Assembly: GCF_000718305.1 (NCBI RefSeq)
Contig: NZ_JOFQ01000008.1
Span: 558,001 to 622,000 of the forward strand
Length of the DNA: 64,000 bases
DNA from: Streptomyces niger
GTDB taxonomy: Bacteria > Actinomycetota > Actinomycetes > Streptomycetales > Streptomycetaceae
Direction of reading: 5' to 3'
In this document: positions 26,998-37,065 of the stretch, one piece after another
Position numbering within the stretch: the first letter of the stretch is position 1
How the letters are laid out: every line of letters starts with the position of its first letter
Program-made: the position numbers and the translations under genes
The notes under the pieces: generated by a model
What the model was told of the DNA's origin: nothing
Seen by the model: the letters and a program-made list of their open reading frames with translations, nothing else
Database searches by the model: none

Positions 26998-27318
26998 TCA
27001 GCTGTTGGCGGCCTCGAACGCCTCGTAGACCTTCTTCGGGATCCGGCCCCTCGGTGGCACCTCCATGTGGTGCGAGCGGGCCCACGCCCGTACCGCTGCG
27101 GGGTCGGCCGCCACCGAGGTGTGGCGGTAGGCCTTGCCGGACTTCGCACGCTTGCGACCGGCCTCGACGTACGGTGCGAGCACCTCGCGGAGTTTCTCCG
27201 CATTGGCGGGATTGACGTCGATCTCGTACGTCTTACCGTCCAAACCGAAGGTGACCGTCTCTGCGGCTTCTCCGCCGTCGATGTCATCGGAGAGCGTGAC
27301 CACTACGCGCTGCGCCAC
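26998..27318 (-). CDS. lsrL: Lsr2-family nucleoid-associated protein (LsrL-like)
   Basis: The 106-residue protein has the Lsr2 N-terminal dimerisation part (AQRVVVTLSDDIDGGEAAETV, YEIDVNPANAEKLREVLAPYVEAGRK). It also has the C-terminal DNA-binding domain that ends in the AT-hook-like PPRGRIPKKVYEAFEAAN; the core hook RGR is present. Lsr2 proteins coat AT-rich and foreign DNA. The position beside purS is that of the second Lsr2 paralogue (LsrL) of Streptomyces, which is my reason for the symbol. Start GTG 27318 has AAAGGA nine bases upstream; the frame extends to 27357 but without a site. Confidence 0.92.
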   Translation of the reverse strand: MAQRVVVTLSDDIDGGEAAETVTFGLDGKTYEIDVNPANAEKLREVLAPYVEAGRKRAKSGKAYRHTSVAADPAAVRAWARSHHMEVPPRGRIPKKVYEAFEAANS

Positions 27319-27648
27319 GGATATCGGTCCTTTCGTGCAGCATCTCGGTGCTGACATGGGGAGATGCGGCAGATCCGGATGTCAGGGATCAATGCTTTTT
27401 CATTTGTACAGCGATGGGCAATGCATTGGGAAGCCCAGTTAATTTCCTCAGCGTGTCACCGCGCAATCCGGACTGCCGATCTTTTCGAGGATTTTTCCCG
27501 GGTGTTCACAACCGTCGATACCGGTACGTGATCGATCGCCTACAGATCTATGCGCGTAGATTTTTCGGCAAGGTACTGTGAAGGAACCGAGTCGGGGTCC
27601 GGGGTGTCCCCGGATAAACCCAGCCGCACCACACAACCGGGAGTGCCA
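27319..27648. other. AT-richer divergent region between lsrL and purS
   Basis: It is markedly less GC-rich than its surroundings, with T/A runs at 27390-27410 and 27485-27500. ATCTA-TGCGCG-TAGAT at 27546-27561 is a short dyad about 90 bases before purS. TACTGT at 27574-27579 is a possible -10. No gene is seen. The low GC would suit Lsr2-type autoregulation. Confidence 0.45.
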
Positions 27649-27908
27649 GTGGCACGCGTCGTAGTCGACGTCATGCTCAAGCCCGAGATCCTCGACCCGC
27701 AGGGACAGGCGGTGCAGCGTGCACTGCCGCGTCTGGGCTTCGAGGGCATCTCGGACGTACGTCAGGGCAAGCGTTTCGAGCTGGAGGTGGAGGGCCCGGT
27801 CGACGACGCCGCCCTCGCCCGCATCCGCGAGATGGCCGAGACCTTCCTCGCCAACACCGTCATCGAAGACTTCGTCGTACGGGTCGACGAGCCCGCCGGA
27901 GCCACCTC

Positions 27909-27912
<4 letters not shown>
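27649..27912 (+). CDS. purS: FGAM synthase subunit PurS
   Basis: The 87-residue subunit ([40 protein letters not shown]) is the small dimeric protein that bridges PurQ and PurL in the three-part phosphoribosylformylglycinamidine synthase. The GTG at 27649 follows GGGAG by five bases. Its stop overlaps the purQ start (ATGA). Confidence 0.96.
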
Positions 27913-28585
<673 letters not shown>

Positions 28586-28589
<4 letters not shown>

Positions 28590-30835
28590 CGCTGGACACG
28601 GTCAAGCACGCGGCCGAGACCCCGGACACCGACCAGCCGTGGGCCGAACTGGGCCTGAAGCAGGAGGAGTACGAGCGCGTCCGCGAGATCCTCGGCCGCC
28701 GCCCGACCGGCGCCGAGCTCGCGATGTACTCGGTCATGTGGTCCGAGCACTGCTCGTACAAGAGCAGCAAGGTTCACCTCCGCCAGTTCGGTGAGAAGGC
28801 CCCCGAGACCGACGCGCTGCTCGTCGGCATCGGCGAGAACGCCGGTGTCGTGGACGTCGGCAACGGCTTCGCGGTCACCTTCAAGGTCGAGTCGCACAAC
28901 CACCCCTCGTACGTCGAGCCGTACCAGGGCGCCGCGACCGGCGTCGGCGGCATCGTCCGCGACATCATCGCGATGGGCGCCCGCCCGGTCGCCGTGGTCG
29001 ACCCGCTGCGCATGGGCGCCGCCGACCACCCCGACACCAAGCGCGTCCTGCCGGGCGTGGTCGCGGGCATCGGCGGCTACGGCAACTGCCTGGGCCTGCC
29101 CAACATCGGCGGCGAGGTCGTCTTCGACGCCTGCTACCAGGGCAACCCGCTGGTCAACGCCGGTGCCATCGGCGTCATGCGGCACGAGGACATTCACCTC
29201 GCCAAGGCGTCCGGCGCGGGCAACAAGGTCATCATGTACGGGGCCAGGACGGGCGGCGACGGCATCGGCGGCGCCTCCATCCTGGCCTCCGAGACCTTCG
29301 ACGACTCCAAGCCGTCGAAGCGCCCCGCCGTCCAGGTCGGCGACCCCTTCCAGGAGAAGCTCCTCATCGAGTGCACCCTGGAGGCGTTCGCCGAGAAGCT
29401 GGTCGTGGGCATCCAGGACCTCGGCGCCGCCGGCATCTCCTGCGCCACGTCCGAGCTGGCCTCGAACGGCTCCGGCGGCATGCGCGTCGAGCTGGACGAC
29501 GTGCCGCTGCGCGACTCCACGCTCTCGCCCGAGGAGATCCTCATGAGCGAGTCGCAGGAGCGCATGTGCGCGGTGGTCGAGCCGGCGAAGGTCGACCGCT
29601 TCCTGGAGATCTGCGAGAAGTGGGACGTCACCGCCACCGTCATCGGTGAGGTCACCGACGGCGACCGGCTGGAGATCTACTGGCACGGCGAGAAGATCGT
29701 CGACGTCGACCCGCGGACCGTCGCCCACGAAGGCCCGGTCTACGAGCGTCCGTACGCCCGTCCCGAGTGGCAGGACGCCCTGCAGGGCGACGACGCCGCG
29801 AAGCTGGCCCGCCCGGCGAACGGCGACGAGCTGCGCGAGCAGGTCCTGAAGCTGGTGGCGCACCCGAACCAGGCCTCCAAGTCCTGGATCACCTCCCAGT
29901 ACGACCACTTCGTGCAGGGCAACACCGTGCTGGCCAGCCCGGAGGACTCCGGGATGATCCGCATCGACGAGGAGTCCGGCCTCGGCGTGGCCATCGCCAC
30001 GGACGGCAACGGCCGCTTCGCGAAGCTGGACCCGTACCACGGTGCGCAGCTGGCGCTCGCGGAGTCGTACCGGAACGTGGCCGCGACCGGCGCCAAGCCG
30101 CTCGCCGTCTCGGACTGCCTGAACTTCGGCTCGCCCGAGGACCCGGCCGTCATGTGGCAGTTCGCCGAGGCCATCCGCGGTCTCGCGGACGGCTGCCAGC
30201 AGCTCGGTACGCCGGTGACCGGCGGCAACGTCTCGCTCTACAACCAGACGGGCGAGGCCGCCATCCACCCGACGCCGGTCGTCGCCGTCCTCGGCGTGAT
30301 CGACGACGTGGCCCGGCGCACCCCGGTCGCCTTCGCGGAGGAGGGCCAGCTCCTCTACGTGCTGGGCGACACCCGCGACGAGCTGAGCGGCTCGGCCTGG
30401 GCCCAGGTGATCCACGATCACCTGGGCGGCCTGCCGCCGAAGGTGGACCTGGAGCGCGAGCGGCTGCTCGCCGAGATCTTGATCTCGGCGTCCCGCGACG
30501 GCATGATCGACGCGGCGCACGACCTGTCCGACGGCGGTCTGGTCCAGGCGCTGGTGGAGTCCTGCCTCAAGGGCGGCAAGGGCGCCCGGGTCGTGATCCC
30601 GGAAGGCCAGGACCCGTTCGTGACGCTGTTCTCCGAGTCCGCGGGCCGTGCGGTCGTCTCCGTGCCGCGCAGCGAGGAGCTCCGCTTCACCGACATGTGC
30701 GGCGCGCGCGGTCTCCCGGCGACCCGGATCGGTGTCGTCGACGGCGACACGCTCGATGTGCAGGGCCAGTTCAGCATCGCGCTGAGCGACCTGCGGAGGG
30801 CGCACGAGGACACGATCCCGGGCATCTTCGCCTGA
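28586..30835 (+). CDS. purL: FGAM synthase large subunit PurL
   Basis: The 749-residue small-type PurL needs PurS and PurQ, both encoded just upstream. It uses ATP and PurQ-derived ammonia to turn FGAR into FGAM, step 4. Visible motifs are [35 protein letters not shown], the second-half [18 protein letters not shown] and AHDLSDGGL. Length and domain order are typical. A perfect 36-base palindrome ends the operon. Confidence 0.98.
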
Positions 30836-30858
30836 TCGTCCGCGCCTGACCGGCAGTA

Positions 30859-30894
30859 CCGCGGCCCCACCGGGAATTCCCGGTGGGGCCGCGG
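30859..30894. terminator. purSQL terminator (perfect palindrome)
   Basis: The left arm CCGCGGCCCCACCGGGAA is followed immediately by its exact complement, giving 36 bases of perfect palindrome. As RNA it makes a stem of about 16 pairs with a four-base loop. It starts 23 bases after purL. There is no T-run. Confidence 0.8.
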
Positions 30895-30905
30895 CGCGTT
30901 GCGGT

Positions 30906-30911
30906 TAGGCT
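30906..30911 (+). promoter_or_regulatory. -10 box, probable leaderless start
   Basis: TAGGCT ends seven bases before the ATG at 30919, and no Shine-Dalgarno sequence precedes it. The same hexamer and spacing are found at purD. Confidence 0.55.
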
Positions 30912-30918
30912 CGCGCCC

Positions 30919-31713
30919 ATGCCTCCTGTGAAGAAGCGTCCCCGCAGTTACGACTCCGCCAAGACCCGTGCCGCGGTGACCGCGCAGCTCGGTCATGTGA
31001 GGGACGTCGTACGGACGTTGACCACCGAGGAGTTCGCCCGCCCGACCCGGCTCGGCGACTGGACCGTACGGGAGCTGGTCGCCCACTTCGCCATGGCGGT
31101 CGACCACGTACCCGCCGCCCTCGAACGCCCCGCCGCGGCCAAGCAGGAAGTGCAGCTCGTCGAGTGGCCGTTCGCGCCTGCCGTGTATGCCGCCGCCGTC
31201 GACGAGCGGGTGCGGGCGATGGCCGCCGAGGAGGACCCGGTCGCGCTGTTGGAGCGGGCGGCCGAGCGGTACGCCGCGCTGGTACCGGAGGCCGAGGACG
31301 ACCGGCTGATGGCGATCCCACGGCCCGGGGCGATGCGGCTGGGCGACCTGCTGGTGACCCGCTGCCTGGAACTGGTCGTGCACACCGACGACCTGGCCGA
31401 CGCGCTCGGCAAGGAGCTTCCGATCGACCGGCAGGCGCTGGCCGCCACGACCCGGCTGCTCGCCGATTCGCTGGCCGCGAAGGCGCCGGGCGGGTCGGTG
31501 GAGGTGCGGATCCCGCCGTACGCCGTCGTGCAGTGCGTCGAGGGCCCCCGGCACACCCGCGGCACCCCGCCGAACGTCGTGGAGACCAACCCGCTGACCT
31601 GGGTGCGGCTGGCCACCGGCCGTGCGGAGTGGGCGGCGGAGCTGGCAGCCGCGGCGGTCAGCGCGAGCGGCGAGCGCGCGGACCTCGGCCCGTACCTGCC
31701 GGTGCTGTCCTGA
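30919..31713 (+). CDS. Maleylpyruvate isomerase family mycothiol-dependent enzyme
   Basis: The 264-residue protein has a DinB-like metal-binding N-terminal domain (TRLGDWTVRELVAHFAMAVDHV, and the late LVVHTDDLADALG), whose histidines form the metal site in mycothiol transferases. The C-terminal half is SCP-like (VEVRIPPYAVVQCVEG.RHTRGTPPNVVET, then TWVRLATGRAEW). Such proteins use mycothiol, the actinobacterial thiol. The true substrate is unknown. Start ATG 30919 is probably leaderless. It converges on the sulfatase gene with 25 bases between them. Confidence 0.88.
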   Translation: MPPVKKRPRSYDSAKTRAAVTAQLGHVRDVVRTLTTEEFARPTRLGDWTVRELVAHFAMAVDHVPAALERPAAAKQEVQLVEWPFAPAVYAAAVDERVRAMAAEEDPVALLERAAERYAALVPEAEDDRLMAIPRPGAMRLGDLLVTRCLELVVHTDDLADALGKELPIDRQALAATTRLLADSLAAKAPGGSVEVRIPPYAVVQCVEGPRHTRGTPPNVVETNPLTWVRLATGRAEWAAELAAAAVSASGERADLGPYLPVLS

Positions 31714-31738
31714 CCGGTACGGGCCGGGGCTCCGACCG

Positions 31739-33211
31739 TCAGGCGGTCGGGTAGGGCAGCAGCGTGGCGTCGATGCGCTCCCAGGCCGTGCGCAGCTCCC
31801 GGAGCAGTTCCTTTTCGGCGCCTGCCCGGTCGGCCTGCTCGCGCGGGTCGGCCGTCAGGTGGAACAGCTGGTCGGTGCCGCCCTTGCCGCGGTAGTACTT
31901 CCAGTCGCCGCGGCGCAGCGCCCGCTCGCCCCGTACCCGCCAGAAGAGGTCGCGCGCGGGGAGCTGCTCGCCGCGCAGCAGGTGGCCCGCCAGGCTGGTG
32001 CCGTCCAGCGGGTAGCGGCGGTCGGGCCGGGCGCCGGCGAGCTCCAGCAGGGTCGCGGTCCAGTCCGGGGTGTACACCGGCTCGTGGCTGACCTGGCCGG
32101 CGTCCAGCCGGGCGGGCCAGCGGACGATCGTGGGGACGCGGATGCCGCCCTCCTGGAGGGACGCCTTGTTCCCGGACAGCGGCCACTGGTGGGACCAGCG
32201 TTCGCCGCCGTTGTCACTGGCGAAGAAGACCAGGGTGTCGCGCTCCTGCCCGGTGCGCCGCAGCGCGTCCAGGACCTGGCCTATGGAGCGGTCCAGGTCC
32301 TCGACCATCTCCTTGTACTTGCTCAGCGAGCCGCCGTCGCGGTGGTTGAGCGCGCCCTTCTCGCCGGCTCTGATCCGGGCGGTGATCTTCGCGCTCTCGG
32401 CCTCGTCGCCGTCCGCGATCCACGGCCAGTGCGGGGTGGTGAAGTTCAGGTTGAGCAGCCAGGGCGCCTGCTGCCCGGCGCGGCCGGTGACGTGGTCGAC
32501 GGCCCGTTCGGTGAGGATGCGGGTGTAGTACCGCAGGTCCTTGTACCGGGCGTCGCCCTCGTACAGGTCGTACTCCCCGGCCGGCCCCAGTTTGGAGTAG
32601 TACTCCAGGGCGCCGCCGAGGTTGCCGAAGAAGGTGTCCCAGCCGGACTTGGTGGGGCTGTAATCCGGCAGGTAGCCGCAGTGCCACTTGCCGATCAGGG
32701 CGGTGGCGTAGCCCGCGTCGCGGAGCAGCGAGGCGAGGGTGGGGTGGTGCGGGTCCAGGCCGACGCCGCGGTCGGCGATGGGCTCGGCGAGGCCGCCTTC
32801 CGTCCGGCCCGGATACCGCCCTGTGTAGAGCGAGAAGCGGGTGGGGGAGCAGGTCGCGGAGCCGGCGTAGGCCTGGGTGAAGCGGACGCCCTGGCGGGCC
32901 AGCCGGTCCAGGTGCGGGGTGCGGATGTCGGGCGAGCCGTACGAGGAGAGGTCGGCCCAGCCCAGGTCGTCGCCGAGGATGAAGAGGATGTTCGGGCGGC
33001 GTGCGGACCGGTCGGTCGCGGCCCGGAACGGCCGCTCCTGGAAGGCGGCCGGCGCCGCGGGTTCCGCGGCCGCTGCCGTGCCGGCGGCGAGGGTGGAGAG
33101 CCCGCCGAGCGCGGCGGCGCCGGCTCCGGCGAGGCCGCCGAAGGTCCGGCGGGAGAGGGGGCGGCGGGCGGTGTCGGACATGTCGGGGTGCTGCGCGTCG
33201 GGCGACGTCAC
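31739..33211 (-). CDS. Tat-exported type I sulfatase
   Basis: The 490-residue protein has a twin-arginine signal (PLSRRTFGGLAGAG, then a hydrophobic stretch ending in AAAAEPAAP). The alkaline-phosphatase-like fold follows: PNILFILGDDLGWADLSSYG with the metal-binding DD, the sulfatase signature CSPTRFSLYTGRYPGR, whose Cys is converted to formylglycine, then GKWHCG and ASDNGGE. It hydrolyses sulfate esters outside the cytoplasm and needs a formylglycine-generating enzyme, which is not encoded in this window. GTG 33211 has AAAGGA nine bases upstream; ATG at MSDTARRP is the alternative. Confidence 0.93.
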   Translation of the reverse strand: MTSPDAQHPDMSDTARRPLSRRTFGGLAGAGAAALGGLSTLAAGTAAAAEPAAPAAFQERPFRAATDRSARRPNILFILGDDLGWADLSSYGSPDIRTPHLDRLARQGVRFTQAYAGSATCSPTRFSLYTGRYPGRTEGGLAEPIADRGVGLDPHHPTLASLLRDAGYATALIGKWHCGYLPDYSPTKSGWDTFFGNLGGALEYYSKLGPAGEYDLYEGDARYKDLRYYTRILTERAVDHVTGRAGQQAPWLLNLNFTTPHWPWIADGDEAESAKITARIRAGEKGALNHRDGGSLSKYKEMVEDLDRSIGQVLDALRRTGQERDTLVFFASDNGGERWSHQWPLSGNKASLQEGGIRVPTIVRWPARLDAGQVSHEPVYTPDWTATLLELAGARPDRRYPLDGTSLAGHLLRGEQLPARDLFWRVRGERALRRGDWKYYRGKGGTDQLFHLTADPREQADRAGAEKELLRELRTAWERIDATLLPYPTA

Positions 33212-33721
33212 GAACGGGTGTCCTTTGCTGGCGGGAAAAGGGCGGCATGCGCGCCGCGACCTCGACCAGAAACCCCCGTAAATGCCTCACATCACCCCCG
33301 CCCGCGTACGCGATGGCCGGGAAGTGACGCTTCTCACCCCATGTAAGGCGGCGATCAAGAAGGCGCGGCCCGCTCGAACGGCCGCCGACGGCGCCCTACG
33401 GCGGGCCGTTCTGCCTGGTCAGAGTGGGTGCGACGACAGGCTGGCGGAGCCGGGGGAAGCCGGGGAGCGGCGGCGCGGCGGTGTACGGGACGTACAGAAA
33501 GGCGCGCGGCGGAAGGGGCGCGCGAGAGGCGCGCTCAGCGGCAGCGACAGATGGCGCTCGCGACGCGACCGAGGTCGACATGGCGGCGCTGCACCAAGAG
33601 CTGCGGGGTCTGCACGGTCCTGGATCCTGGCGGTGATCAGGTGTTCACGTCAAGCACATGCCGGAGCCCGGCGGCCATCCCCGGTTCGGATGAATCCCGT
33701 ACCTGCCCTAGACTTCCTGAT
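33212..33721. other. Intergenic region upstream of purF
   Basis: These 510 bases between divergent genes hold the purF -10 at their right end and several purine-rich runs at 33440-33520. I find no supported gene, repeat or structured RNA. Confidence 0.4.
33709..33714 (+). promoter_or_regulatory. purF -10 box, probable leaderless start
   Basis: TAGACT ends seven bases before the purF GTG at 33722, which lacks a ribosome site. Confidence 0.55.
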
Positions 33722-35278
33722 GTGCGTGGTGACGGACGACTCAACCACGACCTGCTCCCTGGTGAGAAGGGTCCCCAGGACGCCTGCGGCGTCTTTGGTG
33801 TCTGGGCCCCGGGAGAAGAGGTCGCCAAACTCACTTATTTCGGGCTGTACGCGCTGCAGCACCGCGGGCAGGAGTCTGCGGGCATCGCAGTGAGCAACGG
33901 CTCACAGATCCTGGTCTTCAAGGACATGGGTCTCGTCTCGCAGGTCTTCGACGAGACCTCCCTCGGCTCTCTCCAGGGCCACATCGCCGTGGGCCATGCC
34001 CGCTACTCCACCACCGGTGCGTCCGTGTGGGAGAACGCCCAGCCGACCTTCCGTGCCACCGCGCACGGCTCGATCGCGCTGGGTCACAACGGCAACTTGG
34101 TGAACACCGCCGAACTGGCCGAGCTGGTCGCCGACCTGCCCCGTGAGGGCGGCCGGGCGACGCAGGTCGCGGCCACCAACGACACCGACCTGGTGACGGC
34201 GCTGCTGGCCGGCCAGGTCGACGAGGACGGCAAGCCGCTGACCGTCGAGGAGGCCGCTCCGCGCGTCCTGCCCAAGGTCATGGGCGCCTTCTCGCTGTGC
34301 TTCATGGACGAGCACACCCTCTACGCGGCCCGTGACCCCCAGGGCATCCGCCCGCTGGTCCTCGGCCGCCTGGAGCGCGGCTGGGTGGTCGCCTCCGAGA
34401 CCGCGGCGCTGGACATCTGCGGCGCCAGCTTCATCCGGGAGATCGAGCCCGGCGAGATGGTCGCCATCGACGAGGACGGCCTGCGGACCACCCGCTTCGC
34501 CGAGCCCCGCCCCAAGGGCTGCGTCTTCGAGTACGTCTACCTCGCCCGCCCCGACACCGACATCGCGGGCCGGAACGTCTACCTCTCCCGCGTGGAGATG
34601 GGCCGCAAGCTGGCCGCCGAGGCGCCCGCCGACGCGGACCTGGTGATAGCGACTCCGGAGTCCGGCACGCCGGCCGCGGTCGGCTACGCCGAGGCCAGCG
34701 GCATCCCCTTCGGCTCCGGACTGGTCAAGAACTCCTACGTCGGCCGGACCTTCATCCAGCCGTCGCAGACCATCCGCCAGCTGGGCATCCGGCTGAAGCT
34801 GAACCCGCTGAAGGAAGTCATCCGCGGCAAGCGCCTGGTGGTCGTCGACGACTCGATCGTCCGCGGCAACACCCAGCGCGCCCTGGTGCGCATGCTCCGC
34901 GAGGCCGGCGCCGCCGAGGTGCACGTCCGGATCTCCTCCCCGCCGATCAAGTGGCCGTGCTTCTTCGGCATCGACTTCGCCACCCGCGCCGAGCTGATCG
35001 CCAACGGTCTCTCGGTCGAGGAGATCGGCAAGTCGCTGGGTGCCGATTCGCTCGCGTACATCTCCATCGACGCCATGGTCGAGGCGACCACGATCGCCAA
35101 GCCGAACCTGTGCCGCGCCTGCTTCGACGGCGAGTACCCGATGGACCTGCCGGACCCGGAGCTGCTGGGCAAGCACCTGCTGGAGTCGGAGACCGAGGGC
35201 CGGACGACGTCCGACGTGGACGGCGTTCAGACGCTCACCGCCGGGGTCGGCGGCGCCGACGCGCTGCGTCGCCCGTAG
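33722..35278 (+). CDS. purF: Amidophosphoribosyltransferase
   Basis: The 518-residue enzyme makes phosphoribosylamine from PRPP and glutamine, the committed first step. Residue 22 is the Cys of DACGVFGVW, so a propeptide of 21 residues must be removed to expose the N-terminal nucleophile, as in Bacillus-type PurF. The glutaminase domain (HRGQESAGI, GHARYSTTG, GHNGNLVN) is followed by the PRTase domain with VVVDDSIVRGNT. Cysteines in SPPIKWPCFFGID and LCRACFDGEYP fit the Fe-S ligands of this type. GTG 33722 is probably leaderless. purM follows after 33 bases. Confidence 0.97.
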   Translation: MRGDGRLNHDLLPGEKGPQDACGVFGVWAPGEEVAKLTYFGLYALQHRGQESAGIAVSNGSQILVFKDMGLVSQVFDETSLGSLQGHIAVGHARYSTTGASVWENAQPTFRATAHGSIALGHNGNLVNTAELAELVADLPREGGRATQVAATNDTDLVTALLAGQVDEDGKPLTVEEAAPRVLPKVMGAFSLCFMDEHTLYAARDPQGIRPLVLGRLERGWVVASETAALDICGASFIREIEPGEMVAIDEDGLRTTRFAEPRPKGCVFEYVYLARPDTDIAGRNVYLSRVEMGRKLAAEAPADADLVIATPESGTPAAVGYAEASGIPFGSGLVKNSYVGRTFIQPSQTIRQLGIRLKLNPLKEVIRGKRLVVVDDSIVRGNTQRALVRMLREAGAAEVHVRISSPPIKWPCFFGIDFATRAELIANGLSVEEIGKSLGADSLAYISIDAMVEATTIAKPNLCRACFDGEYPMDLPDPELLGKHLLESETEGRTTSDVDGVQTLTAGVGGADALRRP

Positions 35279-35311
35279 AACCCCTGCAAGACGACACGAA
35301 AGCTCTCAGCC

Positions 35312-36385
35312 ATGTCTGCTGAAACTCCTGCCGGTGCCAGCTACGCGAGCGCGGGCGTCGACATCGAAGCGGGCGACCGCGCCGTCGACCTCATGAAGAA
35401 GTGGGTCAAGAAGGCCACCCGCCCCGAGGTCGTGGGCGGCCTCGGCGGCTTCGCCGGCCTCTTCGACGCCTCCGCCCTCAAGCGGTACGAGCGCCCGCTG
35501 CTCGCCTCCGCCACGGACGGCGTGGGCACCAAGGTCGACATCGCCCGCAAGATGGGCGTGTACGACACGATCGGCCACGACCTGGTCGGCATGGTCGTGG
35601 ACGACCTGGTGGTCTGCGGCGCCGAGCCGCTGTTCATGACCGACTACATCTGCGTCGGCAAGGTCTACCCCGAGCGGGTGGCGGCCATCGTGAAGGGCAT
35701 CGCCGAGGGCTGTGTGCTGGCCGGCTGCGCGCTGGTCGGCGGCGAGACCGCGGAGCACCCGGGCCTGCTCGGCGAGGACGACTTCGACGTCGCCGGCGCC
35801 GGTACGGGCGTGGTCGAGGCGGATCGCGTCCTGGGCGCGGATCGCATCCGTAAGGGTGACGTGGTGATTGCCATGGAGTCCTCCGGTCTTCACTCGAACG
35901 GGTACTCGCTCGTTCGCCACGTGCTCTTCGACCGGGCGGGCATGGCGCTCGACCAGGAGGTGGCGGAGTTCGGCCGCACCCTGGGCGAGGAGCTGCTGGA
36001 GCCCACCAAGATCTACTCGCTGGACTGCCTGGCGCTGACCCGCACCACCGAGGTGCACGCCTTCTCGCACATCACCGGCGGCGGCCTCGCGAACAACCTC
36101 GCGCGGGTCGTCCCGGACGGGCTGCACGCCACGATCGACCGCTCCACCTGGACCCCCGGCGCGGTCTTCGACCTGGTCGGGAAGGCCGGCTCGGTCGAGC
36201 GCCTGGAGCTGGAGAAGACCCTGAACATGGGCGTCGGCATGATGGCCGTCGTCCCCCAGGAGTCGGTGGACGTGGCGCTCGCCACCCTCGCGGACCGGGG
36301 CATGGAGGCCTGGGTCAGCGGAGAGATCGTCGAGCGCGGCGACCACGCCGAGGCCGTGGCCCTGACCGGTGACTACGCGAGCTGA
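35312..36385 (+). CDS. purM: Phosphoribosylformylglycinamidine cyclo-ligase (AIR synthetase)
   Basis: The 357-residue ATP-dependent enzyme closes the imidazole ring, step 5. Motifs are YASAGVDIEAGDRAV, LASATDGVGTKVDIA, GGETAEHPG, SSGLHSNGYSLVRHV and HITGGGLANNLAR. It is close behind purF, so the two are surely co-transcribed. A stem-loop ends the unit. Confidence 0.98.
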   Translation: MSAETPAGASYASAGVDIEAGDRAVDLMKKWVKKATRPEVVGGLGGFAGLFDASALKRYERPLLASATDGVGTKVDIARKMGVYDTIGHDLVGMVVDDLVVCGAEPLFMTDYICVGKVYPERVAAIVKGIAEGCVLAGCALVGGETAEHPGLLGEDDFDVAGAGTGVVEADRVLGADRIRKGDVVIAMESSGLHSNGYSLVRHVLFDRAGMALDQEVAEFGRTLGEELLEPTKIYSLDCLALTRTTEVHAFSHITGGGLANNLARVVPDGLHATIDRSTWTPGAVFDLVGKAGSVERLELEKTLNMGVGMMAVVPQESVDVALATLADRGMEAWVSGEIVERGDHAEAVALTGDYAS

Positions 36386-36415
36386 CGCCCGCCGCCTCCC
36401 GCAGGGCAGCACAGA

Positions 36416-36445
36416 ACCCGGTCCGGGCTATGCGCCGGACCGGGT
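36416..36445 (+). terminator. purFM terminator
   Basis: ACCCGGTCCGG (36416-36426) pairs perfectly with CCGGACCGGGT (36435-36445) around an eight-base loop. It lies 30 bases after purM and about 40 before the end of the convergent DUF3073 gene, so it can serve both. Confidence 0.75.
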
Positions 36446-36484
36446 CCGTGATGCTGCTGTGGCTGCCTTGAGCGCGCGTCGGCG

Positions 36485-36742
36485 TCAGGCGCGACGACGG
36501 TGGTCGGACGAGTCGCCCTCGTCCTCCTCATCGTCATCGTTGTTGTACAGGTCGGCGTACCGTGCGTACGGGTCGTCGTCCTCGTCATCCTCGAACGGCT
36601 CACCGTTCGGCGGCTGCTGTGCCGGCTGTTGCGGCGATGCACCCAGCTCTTCGGCCAGGCGTGAGAGATCAGTCCCACCGCTGTTGTACTTCAGCTGGCG
36701 GGCGACCTTCGTCTGCTTGGCCTTGGCCCGGCCGCGCCCCAT
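36485..36742 (-). CDS. DUF3073 family protein
   Basis: The 85-residue protein starts MGRGRAKAKQTKVARQLKY, a strongly basic conserved start. It continues with SGGTDLSRLAEELG, then a Gln/Pro linker and an acidic stretch (DDEDDDPYARYADLYNNDDDEEDE). It is the small actinobacterial DUF3073 protein found after purM. The function is unknown. The charge split suggests RNA or nucleoprotein binding. Confidence 0.92.
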   Translation of the reverse strand: MGRGRAKAKQTKVARQLKYNSGGTDLSRLAEELGASPQQPAQQPPNGEPFEDDEDDDPYARYADLYNNDDDEEDEGDSSDHRRRA

Positions 36743-37065
36743 GGCTCGACCCCCTCAACGACGGGGCTCGACGGCCCCAGAGTCTTGACACGCGTTCATG
36801 ATTCAGAGCGGACTCTCGACGGAGAGTCCGGCCCGTAGGGCTTTAACGGTACCTGCTTCCGCGGCCATACGGTACGTCGCCCGCACCACCGGCCGCCCGG
36901 CATGACTCGCGGGACGCCCCGTACCCGCTGGTCAGCTGCGATTTTAACGTGTCATGTCCGGCGACCCGCCGGTGGGTGGTGAGGGATGTCTCCTTCACCA
37001 CCCACCGAGCGTGTCGCTGTAGGAACCCCACGGTCATCACCGAGGGCCCTTGCGGGTGGCGTGGA
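36743..37065. other. Gap between vdh and DUF3073 gene
   Basis: These 323 bases contain the vdh hairpin (36970-37007), a small dyad GGACTCTCGACGGAGAGTCC at 36809-36828, and TTTAAC/TTTTAAC near 36841 and 36941, where promoters for the DUF3073 gene might sit. No gene is seen. Confidence 0.45.
36970..37007 (-). terminator. vdh terminator
   Basis: CGGTGGGTGGTGA (36970-36982) pairs perfectly with TCACCACCCACCG (36995-37007) around a 12-base loop, about 60 bases after the vdh stop. There is no T-run. Confidence 0.65.
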
